Of a DNA stretch of 64,000 nucleotides, positions 36,655-50,509 are shown piece after piece. Source of the stretch: Amaurobius ferox. Lineage: Eukaryota; Arthropoda; Arachnida; Araneae; Amaurobiidae. The first letter of the stretch is position 1. Each line of letters begins with the position of its first letter. Made by a program: the position numbers and the translations under genes. The stretch is taken from contig OX578134.1 in NCBI GenBank assembly GCA_951213105.1, positions 141,114,706 to 141,178,705 of the forward strand. The letters run 5' to 3'. The notes under the pieces are model-generated. The model was not told where the DNA came from and made no database searches. It saw only the letters and a program-made list of their open reading frames with translations.

Positions 36655-37144
36655 AAAACTCAAATTTTTCTGCATTTAAAAAACAAACGTGAAAGAATCG
36701 CCTCACGGATTAGGTTTAAACATTGTTGTAAGAAATGTTCTTCGATCTTTCAGATTCTGTGAAGTTAGAAACACTGTGGTAATATTTTAGGCCACTGAAA
36801 ATGATAGATTTGTGTAAATATCGGCCCAAATCGTTTGAAATTAGGCCAAAACATAAAATAGCTAAAAATCTAATTCGGAATGAAAAATAAATAACACCAA
36901 GGTACACTTTGTTGTGCCGTGAAGTACATGTATTCCAAATCTGATGATCGTGCGACACTTAGAGTTCCCACCACAAGCTGTACATGTGTATACTTTCCTG
37001 TATTATATGAGATCGTAAATATATTTTAAATATCAGAACCAGGGTTTTAAGAAATATATCTCTAATTGTACCGATTTGCAGAAAAAAACGGTTAGTATTA
37101 TATTAGAAAATTAAGTCTGTCTTTTCCACTTGAAGAACCTTTGA

Positions 37145-37270
37145 AACAAATAAATATCGCCAACTTAGCGACTTTTAGAAAATTTTGCCAAATTGAGAAA
37201 ATTACACCAAATTGATAAAAATGGCGGAAAATTGTAGAAAATTCAATATTAAAAAAACTAAACTTCTTTT
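37145..37270 (+). repeat. Dispersed repeat family B, 3' fragment
   Basis: Matches the GGCGAC-type block of family B (ATCGCCAACTTAGCGACTTT at 37157-37176, then TTGATAAAAATGGCGG); the ends are missing. Confidence 0.6.
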
Positions 37271-37463
37271 ATAATCCCTGTCGTTTTGTAGAAATTTTTA
37301 ATTTTATATCCCTCATTCGAAAAATATAGTGAGTTTTAAATGCTCTTAGAAGATATATGTTTTGTTAAGGGAATTGCATTAAATTTTCATTTCCTTAGGG
37401 GGGGATTAGTACGTCTTAAATGAATTGTGTTTTCTGGGAAAGGTAGAATAATTGTGTTAAATA

Positions 37464-37975
37464 CACTGAAGAGCCAGAAAACTGGTACAGTCAGGCGTAT
37501 GCAGATAAGGAGGTATGCAACCAATCAGCGTAACACGATGCGGTTAACAGTGCGTATATAAGATAACAAGGTGTATGAGGAGGCTATTAGATCGGTTTTT
37601 GCTGCTACAATGGCAAGTTATCAAGATTTAAGTGATTTTGAACGGGGGGTAATAGTCGGCGTACGAGAGATGGGGCATAGCATTTCCGAAGTAACGATGA
37701 AATTTGGATTTTTGCGCACGACCATTTCAAGAGTGTATCAGCTTTCCGGTAAAATCTCAAATCTCCGACAGCGGTGCGGCCGGAAAAAACGTTGACAGAA
37801 CGGGATCATCGACGACTGAAAAGAATCATTACACGAGATAGACGTGCAACACTTCCTCAAATTGCTGCGGATTGGAATGCAGGGCTATCAACAAGTGTCA
37901 GAGTACCCACTGTGCAAAGTACTCTCATTGATATTGATTTATACCTCATTGGTGGGTTTAATACTTTATAAGAAA
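37464..37975 (+). pseudogene. Tc1-like transposon, 5' half only: inverted repeat and HTH region
   Basis: The left end CACTGAAGAGCCAGAAAACT follows a TA. The transposase N-terminus begins near 37609 (MASYQDLSDFERG, first helix-turn-helix) and shifts frame near 37785. It continues with TERDHRRLKRIITRDRRATLPQIAADWN (first ~10 residues diagnostic; second helix-turn-helix) and stops near 37970. The DDE catalytic domain and right inverted repeat are absent, so the element is 3'-truncated. Confidence 0.75.
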
Positions 37976-39600
37976 AAAGTCCTTCAGGAGGACGGGAAAT
38001 AATTTTGTAAACTAGCTTTATGAAATGGATAATATGACAGGATTAACACCAAAGTCACATTTAAATTGCAGGCGCATTTATTTTTCACTAAATTTTAGTC
38101 TTTTCAGTTTTAGTTTTCATAAGCAAAAGACATAAGAAATTATTATTTTTTAAATCGGATATTAATACAGAATCTTACAAAAATACGCATCTACCAAATA
38201 TTTTAAAAACATTTAATAATTTATTTCATATAATTGCCAAAATAACCCAGCGTTTGCTTCGAGATGATTTTATTTGATTAGCTTCAGGGGAAACTCTCGC
38301 TCCAATTAACCAAAGGGTAAGAATAAATTTATCCAGTCCTTCTACATATTTACCATTTCCGAAAAATCCATATTAAATTCTGCGCGTTTCTTTTTATTAT
38401 TTTTCCACCAGCAGCAGACGCGGACGGATCTCGGCAGAAAGTATATAAAAAAATGATTTACTCGTTCAGCTTAATGAGATTTTTTATTGATGTCAATAAT
38501 TCGTGGTGCTTCGGTCGTTAAAGTGGAACATCTTCTAAAACGCTGAGCGTTTTTTTTCTTTATTTAAGAGCAGAAAAAGAACAAAAACTCAATATCTGGT
38601 TATTGGCTTCGTTACAAAACTTAAAACTTCTCCGTTGTTCATTCTTTAGCCTGAAGCGCAACTTCCCGAAGATTCTTTCTGCGTGGAACTATTTTTCTAC
38701 GCGTTTCCCGATACAAGCGTATGTCGTTAGTGGGATTGACGGTCGTTATAGAACATTACAGGGCGAAATTTTGACGAGGATTCTAAATGGTTATGTAAAG
38801 GAAAATAAAAAGAAATAAATGATTGAGTAAAGAGGGGGAGTGTATCAGCCTACGGGTCAGTTCTCCTTTTTATATAGTTCTTCAAATTGTGATTCGATAA
38901 ATAAAACAATGACGGAAAATATGATATTAGAGTGGCACTGAAGTTCTTTTAAAGAATGCTTCATTTGAAATGCGAGTAACAAAAAAAATATGAAGAATAT
39001 AAAAAAGCGTGGAACCGTTTATGTTTAAAACAATTCAATAATAAAACATTTTAAACGTCACATTTAAATGCGATTGTTTCTGCACTTTCTTTTTATAAAA
39101 CTACTAAAAATTGTATTCGTTCAATTTTGAAAGATTGTAAACGTAATAATAAGCAGACCTATTAAAAACTAGCCGCTTCACTATTCCTCTGCTTTCTGTA
39201 AAGAAACAATTTAATAGAGATATAAATCAATTGCAAAGTCATTTTGGAGCTTGTGTTTATGCATTTTGGAGCTTGTGTTTATGGTAAGAAAATAAGTTAC
39301 ATGTGAAAATTTCAAAAAGTAAGTGAAAATTTCACAAAATAAAAATAAAAAAAAATCATGTCCATTATTGTTTTTTTCTCTCCAAATGCTGTGCTTTTCA
39401 AAATTCGTCTGCGTTCGGCCAGCAATCATATTTCACTTTCAGAGTTAGAGATTTAATTTGGAAAATATATGAGATGTATCTTTTTCATGCTTAAAGTGCA
39501 CATTAACTGAGAGTTTCAATTTTCACTTATCAAAATGAAAAAACATGCATTTTATTCCTATTAAATTTTTCTTAATAATATGTTATTCTTAAAATACAAT
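37976..39600. other. No recognisable gene; one 22-bp tandem duplication
   Basis: AT-rich sequence. cattttggagcttgtgttta occurs twice in tandem (about 39240-39282). Nothing else supported. Confidence 0.5.
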
Positions 39601-40009
39601 AATACAAATTTTAAACAAATTAGAACTACTATCTCAGTGATCGCTATATCGCTGGAAGATGCGATTAGATTGTAGTTCAGCTAATTAGCAGTAGGCATAA
39701 TTACAAATGAGACAAGGAACTATAAACATAAAATATATTTAAAATAAAAATATACTAAACAAGTCTTTTAAAAACCCATTAATCTCTTATAAATATAGCC
39801 TATATGCAACAGAAAATAACCCAAACATTTTAGAGAAATATATCGCAATTTGAATTTCCATCTTATTTACAAGCAATATTTTCTGGCAATAAAATTTTAT
39901 AGACTCCTTACTTTGAGACAAATCGTTTAAAACCTATGTCTTCTTTATACGAACAAACAATAAACATAATTTAAATAAAAAATCAGTTCAATATATGGTC
40001 TCGAAATTT

Positions 40010-40560
40010 ATTTCTATACACTGGCTGAGTCACATAAAACTCAATATTTATCGCTGGTATAAAATTCGTAGTATGTAGTTCCAACCAGTTCTCTCCCCCA
40101 AGATAACAAATATTTTTGCTACATTTCCTAATCCGCGCCTAAAGTTTCATATTTGCAGAAAAGGCAAGACACGTGCGGTAGCTATGGTAACGGGAGTTCC
40201 TGGAGCATTTTAGTTGAATCTAAGGAGGGAACTTTCAAATAATCCTCTTTTTTATCCAACTGTATTTATATCGGAAAATTGTTACATGCCGCTGAGAAAA
40301 GTCTCATTTTATTACTTTTGAAACCATTCAAAATTAGCATCTTAGTCATTTGTTTGTTTTCTTGCAGAGAAAAGTTGCAATCGCTGGTTAAGGATTTTTG
40401 TTTCGTTTGTTGATCTTTTTTCTTTATACGTGTAATTTAGGAAGATTCGTTCTTTTAAGCTAAGGCGGCTGTGAACTTGCTTCAATTTAATCTAAAAATT
40501 AGTTTCATTAAGCATGAATGTTTGCAAGCAATTTCACGCTCACTTGTTTTTAAAATGAAT
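40010..40560 (-). repeat. Dispersed repeat family A, copy 4
   Basis: Complement of family landmarks: AAAACTCAATATTTATCGCT (40037-40056), AAGACACGTGCGGTAGCTAT, TTTCACGCTCACTTGTTTTT (40531-40550). Confidence 0.75.
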
Positions 40561-41265
40561 GAAGATTTGGAAGTTTAAAGGATGTTTGTGCAATAAATAA
40601 CTAACTGTGTTTAATTATGTAACCGTTATTGTGTTACGTTATTTGTGTAAGAGATATTTTGTAGAAAATATATTGTGGGTGGAAGATGTAATCGAGGCCT
40701 TTTTGTGGGTCGAGCATATGAGGTTCAGTCTACAGGCGACAACATTTTTGGGCCACCAAAAAGAAAAATAATAATACCATAGTGCAAATATATGTAGAAA
40801 AAACATTTAGTTACTTGCAGTAATTTAGTTAAAATATGTTACTATACGCAATCCCATATATTTTTTAGAGTAATTATTAAAATATGTTTTTAAAATATGT
40901 TACTATACTCAATTCCTTATTTTTTTTTCAGAGGAAAATTATTGAAGATTTGGGAGTTTAAAGGATGTTTGTGTTTTAAATAACTAATTGTGCTTAGTTA
41001 TTTAACCGTAATTTTGTTACATTAATTGTCTAAGGAAGAGATATTGTGTAGAAAATATAACGTAGGTGGAGGATGTAATCAGGCCATCCCATGAATCGAG
41101 CATATGAGGCTTAGGCAGTAGGCGACAACATTTGTAGGGCCATCAAAAATAAAAATATATAATGCTAAGTTCAAATATATGTAACACACTTTTAGATATA
41201 TTGAAGAAATTTAGTTAAAATATATGTTATTATATGTAATTTCTTATATTTTCCAGAGGAATCCT
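40561..41265. repeat. Tandem duplication, period 383 bp
   Basis: Two diverged units start with GAAGATTTGG at 40561 and 40944 and share AGTTTAAAGGATGTTTGTG, GGAAGATGTAATC/GGAGGATGTAATC, CGAGCATATGAGG and CAGGCGACAACATTT-like blocks. No ORF is conserved. Confidence 0.85.
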
Positions 41266-42044
41266 GTCAAAATGTATTTTAAGGAAGAGGCTAATGAGCA
41301 CTTGTTATCAATATATGTTTCAATATAAATTCTCAGTATATAGTAGGTTCTCAATACATAATTACTTCCAGTATATATATGTTCTTAAAAGTGACTAATT
41401 AGACTATCTAAGTACCTAATTCCTACCCAAGTCAGAAATATAGCTTTTACACCAAAATATTTGTTTTCACTAAACAATGAAATATTTTGTATTTTATGAA
41501 CCGTCATATATTAAATGAACACAAAAGTACCCGATTTGCATTGCCCAGAATAACAACGAGAACAGCAATGTATTTCCTTTTAACTTCCATAAACTGTTTC
41601 TCCATGATATTTATGAATTTTTCTGAAATTTATCGTTTTTCTTAATTAATTCATTTTTCTATTATATTACTTTATTATCTGTGCGATGAATATCAGTATC
41701 TTTTACGTTTCTTAATAATATTACAAATCTAAAGACAATTATACTGTTATAATTATCAAGAAAGTGATAAGTAATATTGAGATACCTTATTGCATATATT
41801 TCAAAAACACTATCTAAACTATAATAAATTATAATTTAAAAGCAAAACACATTCTTATTTAAAAAACGATACATAAATCTCCTCGTAAAATTCAATGCTC
41901 CTATTGCAACTAGAATGCAAATGCCAGTGTGATTTACAAGATAATAAAGTAAATCTTTTTTCAAATAAAATTTTATAGACTGCTTATACAGAGATAAATA
42001 TCTGTTTGAAGACCTTATCCTTTTGTAAGAGGAACAATAAATTT

Positions 42045-43140
42045 ATTTCTATGTATTGATAGTCTCATAAAATACAAAATTTATCACTGGTATAATATTT
42101 AACCGTATGTGTTCTTAGTGTGTTTTAGTCTCTTTCGAAGACCAGACAGAGAAAACATCATAAACTGAGCAGTCCATGAAGTGAGCAGGACGGGAGCATA
42201 GGGTTGCCAGTATTCGAAATAAAAAGAAGAGATACCATATCAGATGACTTATCTCTAATTTGGCGATATTTGGCGTCTTCTCGAAGGTTCGAGAAGGACC
42301 TGAATATAGCGATTAGACTAGGAGATATAGTCAGACTATAAAAGAAATCATTATACCGTTGGAGTTCAGTTGACGTGATACAACCTACATTGAACTGTGA
42401 TTTTTGCTAATGTTTCGAGAATAGTAGCTGCTATTTCGTGAAATCACTTTCGTCAATGTTTTGAGGAAAATATCAGTTATTCTGTGTAATTTGTGGAACA
42501 TTGAAGTGATGTTTGATTGCATATTGTTTCTGTTTAATTTGTGCTTTGAATAAACGTGTTTAGTTATCCATACATTTGAACTCATTCTTGTATCCGGTAT
42601 GCGCACCTGTGATGCCAGAGGATACGTTGGAACAATACTCCTTTCTTATTTTGGTCAAAGGCAGCGAATTGTTTTGTTTTCCAATCTCAGTCTGAAGCAA
42701 GGACTGAAATTATGCCTGAATACCCCATTTTTCATTTTGATCCTGTATGGTATGCAATAAACATCTGAAGAAATTTTAGGAACAACGTCTGGAACAATTT
42801 AGTAACAATACACATATATTGTTTCTTTTGCAGGAGCATATGTTCCTAGACTGAGGAGTATAATGGAAACTTTTCTTTAATGTAGTCTGGTAAAATTTCA
42901 TACCTCACGTAAATAGTTCAAATTTTATTACTTCTGAAGTCATTCAAAATTAGCCATGATAACCATATGCTTCGTTGTGTAGAGGGAAATTGCAATTTCA
43001 TATTCATGATTTGTGTTTTATTCGACGTATTTAGGTCCATTGCCTGAAAATGTTGCTTGTGTTAAAGTTATCTCATTAGATTGTTCTGAATAAGTTTAAA
43101 TTTATGCAAAATATAACTTTAAATTGTCATGCAAGTAATT
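42045..43140 (-). repeat. Dispersed repeat family A, copy 5, split by an LTR-like insertion
   Basis: The left part (ATAAAATACAAAATTTATCACTGG) ends near 42110 and family sequence resumes by about 42900 (TTTTATTACTTCTGAAGTCA, TTCAAAATTAGCCATGATAA). The 540 bases between look like a separate insertion. Confidence 0.55.
42119..42650 (+). mobile_element. Solo-LTR-like insertion (candidate)
   Basis: Less AT-rich than its surroundings, with a TATAAAAG box (42338-42345) and an AATAAA signal (42549-42554) about 210 bases apart and no coding sequence, which is LTR-like. It interrupts a family A copy. Terminal TG/CA and target duplication were not fixed. Confidence 0.4.
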
Positions 43141-44003
43141 AATTTATCAAGGCTTGTAAATAATTTTGTACTTAAAGTCTTATAACAAGTTTCAGAGTTT
43201 TAAATATAGTTGAACAACAACAACAAAAAACTCTTTTCTGCAAACAATGAAATATGTTAATTTGTATTTTAGAAAGTTTGTACTTGAAGAACATTTCTTC
43301 GAAACAACTGTTTCTTTGTTTGTTTGTTTTTTGTACATCCAGAACCAAATAAACTTTTAATTTGTTTCTTACTTTTCTAATGTCGTTTATTAAGCAAGCA
43401 GTTTTCCTTTTGACATGCATGAAAAATTTTAGTCCTCTGGGGTTGCTTGTTTATTAGTATCAGACCCAGTTGCATGTTTCAGCTTAAAAAATAAAGGCAT
43501 AATATGACATGTAATAACAAAAATGAATAAATTTTTAAAACGTAATACAATCTGGTAATATCGCCTTATGCAATAAAAAGTATTGCTAGAAAAATTCAGT
43601 AGAAATATTTTAGATTTGTCATTTGTTTATATTACATCATTTTAGCCATAAATAATTAGAGGACATAATTGTTGCCTAAAATTTTATTTTTATTATCTTA
43701 ACCAGTGAAACAAATATGTAAATCCATTTACCTCTTTTAGAGTTGAACGCTGTCAGGACAGACGGACATACAAATCAATGTTCTTAATTATCATTAATCC
43801 GCACTTCGCTGTAGCTTCTTGATTTAAATAATATAAGTACTTGCTTTTAAAGTAAGATACAATTTGTCAGATTTAAAGACTGTTGTGAAACAGAAAAAAG
43901 AACGTGTTTTGTGTAAACAAAAAAAAGTATATATGTTTTATGAATTTACATGTTCTAGTTTAATATATAAAAACACACGTGTTTCGGCTGCATTCAAAAT
44001 TAA

Positions 44004-44090
44004 ATGAACATTTACAGAACTAAATGAACAATGAATATTTTCAAAACTAAATGAACAATGAATATTTTCAAAACTAAATGAACATTTAAC
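44004..44090. repeat. Short tandem repeat, about 34-bp unit, three copies
   Basis: AACTAAATGAACAATGAATA-type units with TTTTCAAA between them. Confidence 0.8.
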
Positions 44091-44499
44091 ATTGTATATC
44101 TAATTTTGTTGCATTATTTTACTTTTGCATATGTATGCAGATCTTTAATCTTCTCATATAGCAGGAAAATATACATATTAATGCGAAAATATAAGAAAGT
44201 GTAATGTGTAACGAAATGCATAATTTTAATTTTAATAAAATCCGTAATAAAATTCCTATATGCAGCTGTGAATTTTGTCAAAATATATCGAGAAATGTTG
44301 AATTTTCTACATTGCTCAAAAATGGTAGTGTCACTTCAATTTATATGTTTGTAAAATAAAATTATCCGGTAATAAATGTTTATAGACTAATCACTATCAG
44401 CCGATCACTTTTAAAGATATTATATTCTTAATAACAATGAAATAATTCCCATTTCTAAACAAATTATACTCCTATATGTATAGGACCTCGTTTTTATAT

Positions 44500-44900
44500 C
44501 TTTACATTGATTCAGTCGAATACAACTCAATATTTATAACGGGTATAATATTCGAAATTGCTCTCCTCGACAGATTTTTCCTCAAAGTAGCAAATATTTT
44601 CTTGGCATTTAAAATGCATGCTTAAAATTTCACTTCTTAAGTCAGAATGCGTGAAGTTGCTATGAAAATTGGAACTTCAAGAACGTAGATTTGGAATTGT
44701 AGAGGCAAAATTGAAGAGAAAACTCATTTTTATCTGTTACTGTAGTTATCCTTAACAATTATTACAAGCCTGTCCAGTAATCTGGTTGCTTCTAAAAATT
44801 CAAAATGAGTATCGTAATCATATATTTGGTTTCATTAAAAAGTTGCAATTGCTTAATTTAAGATTTGGTCGTCTTTTTACTTGCAATTGTTGTGACAGTT
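44500..44900 (-). repeat. Dispersed repeat family A, copy 6
   Basis: Diverged copy: TACAACTCAATATTTATAAC (44521-44540), AATGCATGCTTAAAATTTCA and an AAAAGTTGCAATTGC-like tail near 44838. Confidence 0.55.
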
Positions 44901-46239
44901 GCAATGGTATAAGCCCTTTAATCAAATTTCTGTGCCTTTTTACAACTTTATATAAATTATATTTAATAAAGTATGACATTTTATTAATCAGATTTGCAGT
45001 CACTCGATTTTATTATGATTCGGGGATGTGTGTGAAGTATAAAAAAGTTTTTAACATATGCAACATTTGTATTCTCTGAAACTATTATATCACTAGCGGC
45101 AGTTTTAAGAGCTTTCTATGCGTTTTTGAATAATGCAGAATCAACACCATTTTTATTTTTATTTTACCCCTATCTCTGTTTTATTTTACATGCATTTTCC
45201 AAATACATACACAATTTTAAAAATGTAACCTTCTAGTAACACCCAAGAACACCAAATATGTGTACTAAAGAACTGCAATTACAAGCAAAAACAAAGTTTC
45301 TAGATATATGGTTTTATTAACACTCCGTAGGCGCATCATGGAATGTAACTGTATCGGACGAGTGGTTCTTTTTATATAAATAAAATATTTTAACCATATA
45401 TTTTATTTATTTCCTTTAAATTATAATTCATTCTTTACTAATTTCCCGTGGTGAAGGAGCGCCTATTAAATCATAATAGTTTATATATATGTTACTACAG
45501 GATCCTATTCCCTTATATTTGGGTCTTTTTATATCAATTTTTTTGTCTTCTGCATTGAAAACAAATCCTGACCACAAATATAAGCATTCCAAATAATAAA
45601 TTAGATGAAATTATAATAATGAAATTGCAATCATATATCACATGCAATTAATTTTTATTAACTCTAATTCTGAAATTACGTCATTTTTAGAAATCCATGT
45701 TTTACAAACAATTTGTGCATGTCTCCCCCCCCCCAAATAAATATTGTATCTTTAACTATCAATTCTCAAATCAATGACTTTAAATATTCACAATTCTTAT
45801 TTACCTTATTTTGGTTGTCCAATTTATGGACACACAATTTAAAATGGAACAATATATATCCACGGGTCATCTTTGTTAGGTGCACAATTGTAAGTGCTTC
45901 AATTGTTTACAATTTCATAATCCCTATCAACAAGATCGACGGGGAACACAAAAATGCTGCAACACAAAAATTGCGAATTCAACTTTGAAGAAAATGATGT
46001 AATGTTAGAAAAGGGTAACTGAATCGGCGCTTGTATCAACATTGGAATACAACTATTACTGGCTCTAATTTTGAACAAAAACCACTAGAGACACATTTCT
46101 ATGTAAAACGTGACTATACCAGTAGATACTATAAAGGTCCAGGTCATTCTCCTTCGTGGTCTGAAACATTCCAAAAGTGTATATGTGTTAGATACACGTG
46201 CGGCCGATGAAGTGTTAAAACATAAAACAACAAGAAATA

Positions 46240-46460
46240 TAAATCATGCATAAAGTATTGATTATGAAACACATTCCAACTGCAATTCAATGTTATTTAA
46301 ACATATCTAAAATGCGATACATTCAGCGGTAATCTTTTTAAAATTATCTCAATACTACAATAATTTATTATATTTGAAAACTTAAAACTTCATCGAAAAA
46401 ATGAATTTGATTCAAATGACGTCATTGAAATATAAATCGCGTGTCCCTCTATGAAAAATC
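46240..46460 (-). repeat. Dispersed repeat family D, inverted fragment
   Basis: Complement of the last 32-kb unit: AAAGTATTGATTATGAAACA (46253-46272), ACTACAATAATTTATTATAT, TTCATCGAAAAAATGAA. Confidence 0.65.
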
Positions 46461-47079
46461 AGGTGTGTGATCAGATTTCATCTTGTTGAATTGAACTTCC
46501 AAGGAAATGTAATCATAATATCAAATTGTAATAAAAAGTATTCAAACTGTTTTAAATATTTAAGGGATTTCATATAAAATGATGCTTGGTACAAATTGTT
46601 CAATAATTCGAATTGTCTAATTTATAAGTAATAAAATTTTATTGAATGTTACTACGATCTTTTCTACAACTGGACATATTATCTGAAGTTATTTAATAGT
46701 TAGAAATTAATCATATTGCTTCAGTATTAAAATGCCAATCTGACGTACATATCGATTAAGTTGAACTTTTATGTAATACAGTTTTACAGACCATATAAAC
46801 GAAATGTGACCCAAAAGTCTCATCTTGTTCTTTAATTATAAAAATGAATTAATTTTATGCAACAAAATTTACGTTTCGATTACATAGCTTCTTAACTTCA
46901 TTTGGGGTATTGAAGAAATCTTACAAACCTCAATGTTTGTAAAAATTGAGAAATACATAATTTTGAGTGTAATCCACCATCTATTGTTTTCCGTCTACAT
47001 GTAAATCCAACATTTACATAACATGTATATACGCGTATAAAATACTAGTACGCTAGTAGCATTTACATTATTGAGTAGT

Positions 47080-47560
47080 TACTAATAAGCTCCAGCTCGC
47101 AAGCGTAGCTAGGGTGCTGGCTATGGATACATGATTTACTTGAGCATATGTGCTGAGTCTGAGGAGGAAATTCGGAAATGCTCCCATTTTTATCTTCTGA
47201 AAATTGGTACAATTCGGGATAGTTCCCTATTTATTACTTTTCAAACAATTCAAAATTAGCATTGCAATTATTTGTTTGTTTTGTTTCAGAGCGAAACTGC
47301 AATGACTTGTTTTATGATTTATGCATTGTTCGTCGTCCCTTCTTTGATAGAATTCTGTGTTCCTCTAAGCTCTTTTATTAAATTGTTGGGGAATTGTCAG
47401 GATTTAATGAATAAGTTTAATTAAGGGTGGGAGTGTGTAACTAATTTTATGCTCTCTTGTTTCTAACAAGGTGGTAAATTTAGGAGTTTCAACCATCCGT
47501 TGTATTTCAAAAAAGTGTCTTGTGTAAACAAGGAAAGAGGTTAATGTATATTTTGAAAAT
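47080..47560 (-). repeat. Dispersed repeat family A, copy 7
   Basis: GCTGAGTCTGAGGAGGAAAT (47152-47171), TTTCAAACAATTCAAAATTA (47239-47258) and TTTTATGCTCTCTTGTTTCT mark the copy. Confidence 0.6.
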
Positions 47561-47819
47561 TCAACAAACTAGATGAAAATATAGAAACCTATGGTATTTT
47601 GTCGTTTCATTTAGATTCAACTTAGTTTTCTATTTGTATTTTATATTTGAATATTTTATTTACAAAATCGTATTACATATATATGCATTAAGAGCTTATA
47701 GAGTACTCTTAAATTCTTAAAGCTGGAAATATGATAAAATCAACGTAATAATGCTCATGTATCGCGCTTTGACTAACGGAATGAGATTTGCTAAATTTGG
47801 GATTTTGCTTTTATACTAG

Positions 47820-49433
47820 AGTAGTAGCCAACATTGTGGAAACCTTTTGGAAGAAATGTATTGAGACTTGACGGCTCATAACACCACTTTTTTGTATCAA
47901 TACCATAAAATCATATATCAATGGAAAGGTAATTTAATTAAAATTGTAATGCAATAACATTTGTTCAATTATCTGTATTCTATCAACATTTATAGCCAAA
48001 TAACCAGAAAAGAAGCACAACTTGCTTAGGTTTATATGAAGTAGCTTTCCTTCATTTGAAAGTTGCCAATGAGCATGAGTGTTTAGAGAGCCAATCAGGT
48101 GTCATCTTGTTTTGGCAATGAGCCAACAGGTCACAGGACATTTATCAGTGTGTTATGTGATTGCTATCAAGTTGGTTGGTTTTTCTTGTGACCTTTGATT
48201 TAGTGAGCTTGTAAAACGTAATAAAATTAAAGAAATGGAGTTGACAGATCACCCAGAAAGCGATGTAAAATAGTACTATTAAGTGAACAAGGCTACAATT
48301 ATGAAGAATTCAGAAGAAATATTTGGAGAAACTTAACAAAAAGGGGCATTTTTAAATTTTTAAGAGGTATAGGGAGACTCAGTCACTGCAAAACCAGACT
48401 GATAAAGGCAGGAAAAGGTGCACAACAGCAAGTGATGATAAAGAAATTAAGGAACTGGGCCTAGATGACAGCAAAAAATCATCTCGGTGTATACAAGTTG
48501 AAATGGCGCAGTGCATGTGAAGTTGAGTGCAAGGACTCTTCAGCGCAGACTACATTAATTTAATCTAAATGCTAGAATTCCATGAAAAGGCCCTTTTTAT
48601 CTCGCAAACAAAGGTTGAAAAGATTAAACTGGGCTAAAACCCATGTTAACTGGGCAACGGAACAATGGAACAGTGTAATTTGGAGCGATGAGACCAAAAT
48701 CTTCCTGTTTGGTAGTGATGGCGTAAAATACGTAAGGCGAAGAATTTGAGAAGATTTACATCTTGATTGCATTACACATACCGTGAAACACCCTGTTAGT
48801 CTTATGACCTGGGGTTGTATGACATCAAGAGGTGTGGGCAGAATTTGAGTGATCAATGGGAATATAAATGCCCAAAGGTACAGAAAGGAATTACTTGAAC
48901 CCAAATTGCAGCCTTCTGCACGTGATTTTTTCCAAGATAATGAAGCATTTATATTTAAACAGGATTCAGCTCCATGTCATGTTGCTCGTGTGTGCAAAAA
49001 GTGGCTCCAAGATTATCATGTTCAACTGCTAAAGTGGTCTGCAACCCAGCAATAAAACCAAATTAACAGAAGCAATAATTCTATCTTGGTTTCACATTAT
49101 AACAGCTGCAGAACTGAAAAACTTGGTTCACTCGATGGGAAAGCGCTGTAAGGCCGTAATTAAGGTTAAGGGTTAACCAACTAAGTATTAACTGAGATAG
49201 TGAGAATTTTTGTATATCGCATTTTTTCTATGTATTTCATTTTTCTTCTTTATAAATGCAGTTCTATTAAAAATAATTCATAAATGTCATTGCAATACAA
49301 TCTTCATTAAATTATCTTTCCATTGTGATATATAATTTTATGGTATTAGTACAAAAAAAAGTGGTGTTATGAGCAATCAAATCTCAAAAATATACCTTTT
49401 CCAAATCGTTTTCACAATTTTGACCACTACTGT
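47820..49433 (+). mobile_element. Tc1-like transposon with long inverted repeats
   Basis: The left end (AGTAGTAGCCAACATTGTGG) and inverted right end (CAGTAGTGGTCAAAATTGTG) match, with interruptions, over about 150 bases including CTCATAACACCACTTTTTT (47876-47894 and complement near 49358). Long repeats of this kind occur in several Tc1 lineages. Confidence 0.8.
48236..49170 (+). pseudogene. Tc1-like transposase pseudogene, C-terminal Glu region deleted
   Basis: ATG near 48236 (MELTDHPES); stops and shifts follow. Recognisable blocks are RKQRLKRLNWAKTH (48600s), VIWSDETKIFLFGSDG (first Asp, about 48678), SLMTWGCMTSRG, and IFKQDSAPCHVARV (second Asp, about 48953). After LLKW the usual SPDLNPIEN-type segment carrying the third acidic residue is missing, replaced by a stop, although later C-terminal-like text (GKRCKAVI) remains at about 49138. 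Confidence 0.8.
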
Positions 49434-50509
49434 ATACTAGTGTCCAAAATTATACATAAAAATAAGCTGCACAATCACTGTGCTAGACGTATGTTTTCAT
49501 GTAAACCTCTGTAGTTCAGGATATTATTTCGGTGTTTATCGACTCAAAACAGCTTTTATATATCTGAACTATTATCTGGAAAGGATCTTTGAGGCGATGA
49601 GCTGTCGTCCATTTAAAGGCTGTACAGCCATTAGTGAAAGTGGCAAATTGATCATAATTATATTTGTATCGTATGCACTCATAGTATGTGATTTTCAAGT
49701 TTGCATTTACGTGTTATGATACTGTGTAACGCCCCAAAAAGTTCATTCAGTTTTATTGAACAGTTGTTGAGAAATCGGTGTTTTTATGCATTTAAAGATA
49801 GTTTTGGATAGCAGTGCATATTAATTCTTTAGGGTCGGCAAGGGTTAATTAACCAAAATTATTTTTTTAATACTATCAATTATTTTTCTTTCAACATAAT
49901 AATTACACTGAAAATTGATTTCCCGTACTTTGTAGGAAATGGCACCTCTAGCGGTAATGTGCTCTCGTTTTATCTATAGCAGATTTTGAGAAATAAATGT
50001 TTTAAATAAAATGAACATTTTTGAACTGGAAATGGAAAATAACCGGAAGTGAAAATATTTGTGAACCCCCTATCTTCTCAAGAGTACCATCAATCATCTA
50101 AGCTGTATCTGTAGTAGATCCTGAGAAATAGATGTCTTAAAGAAAATTTTTCCTAAAAACTATAGAATGGCAAAATTCTTGACACCAGAAATAAGCACAT
50201 AATACTGAATATAAGATTCTAAAACATAATAAAGTAACTAAAAATTATCATATGAAAATGCACATATTGTCACAAACATTCTAAAAAATATGTTCTTACA
50301 TTCTCTCAAATTGTTATTATTATATTTTTTATATTGTTGAAAAGAAAATAAATGCTACTCTGATTAAAAATGCAGTAAAGTAAAACATTTTGGCAAAATA
50401 TTTAAAAAATACTCATAGTGAGAAATGTACATTTATATACATATTTGATCTTCCTACTATAACAACCACATATTTTGCCTTTTATAAACTGCATATGGTC
50501 TCGCATTTT

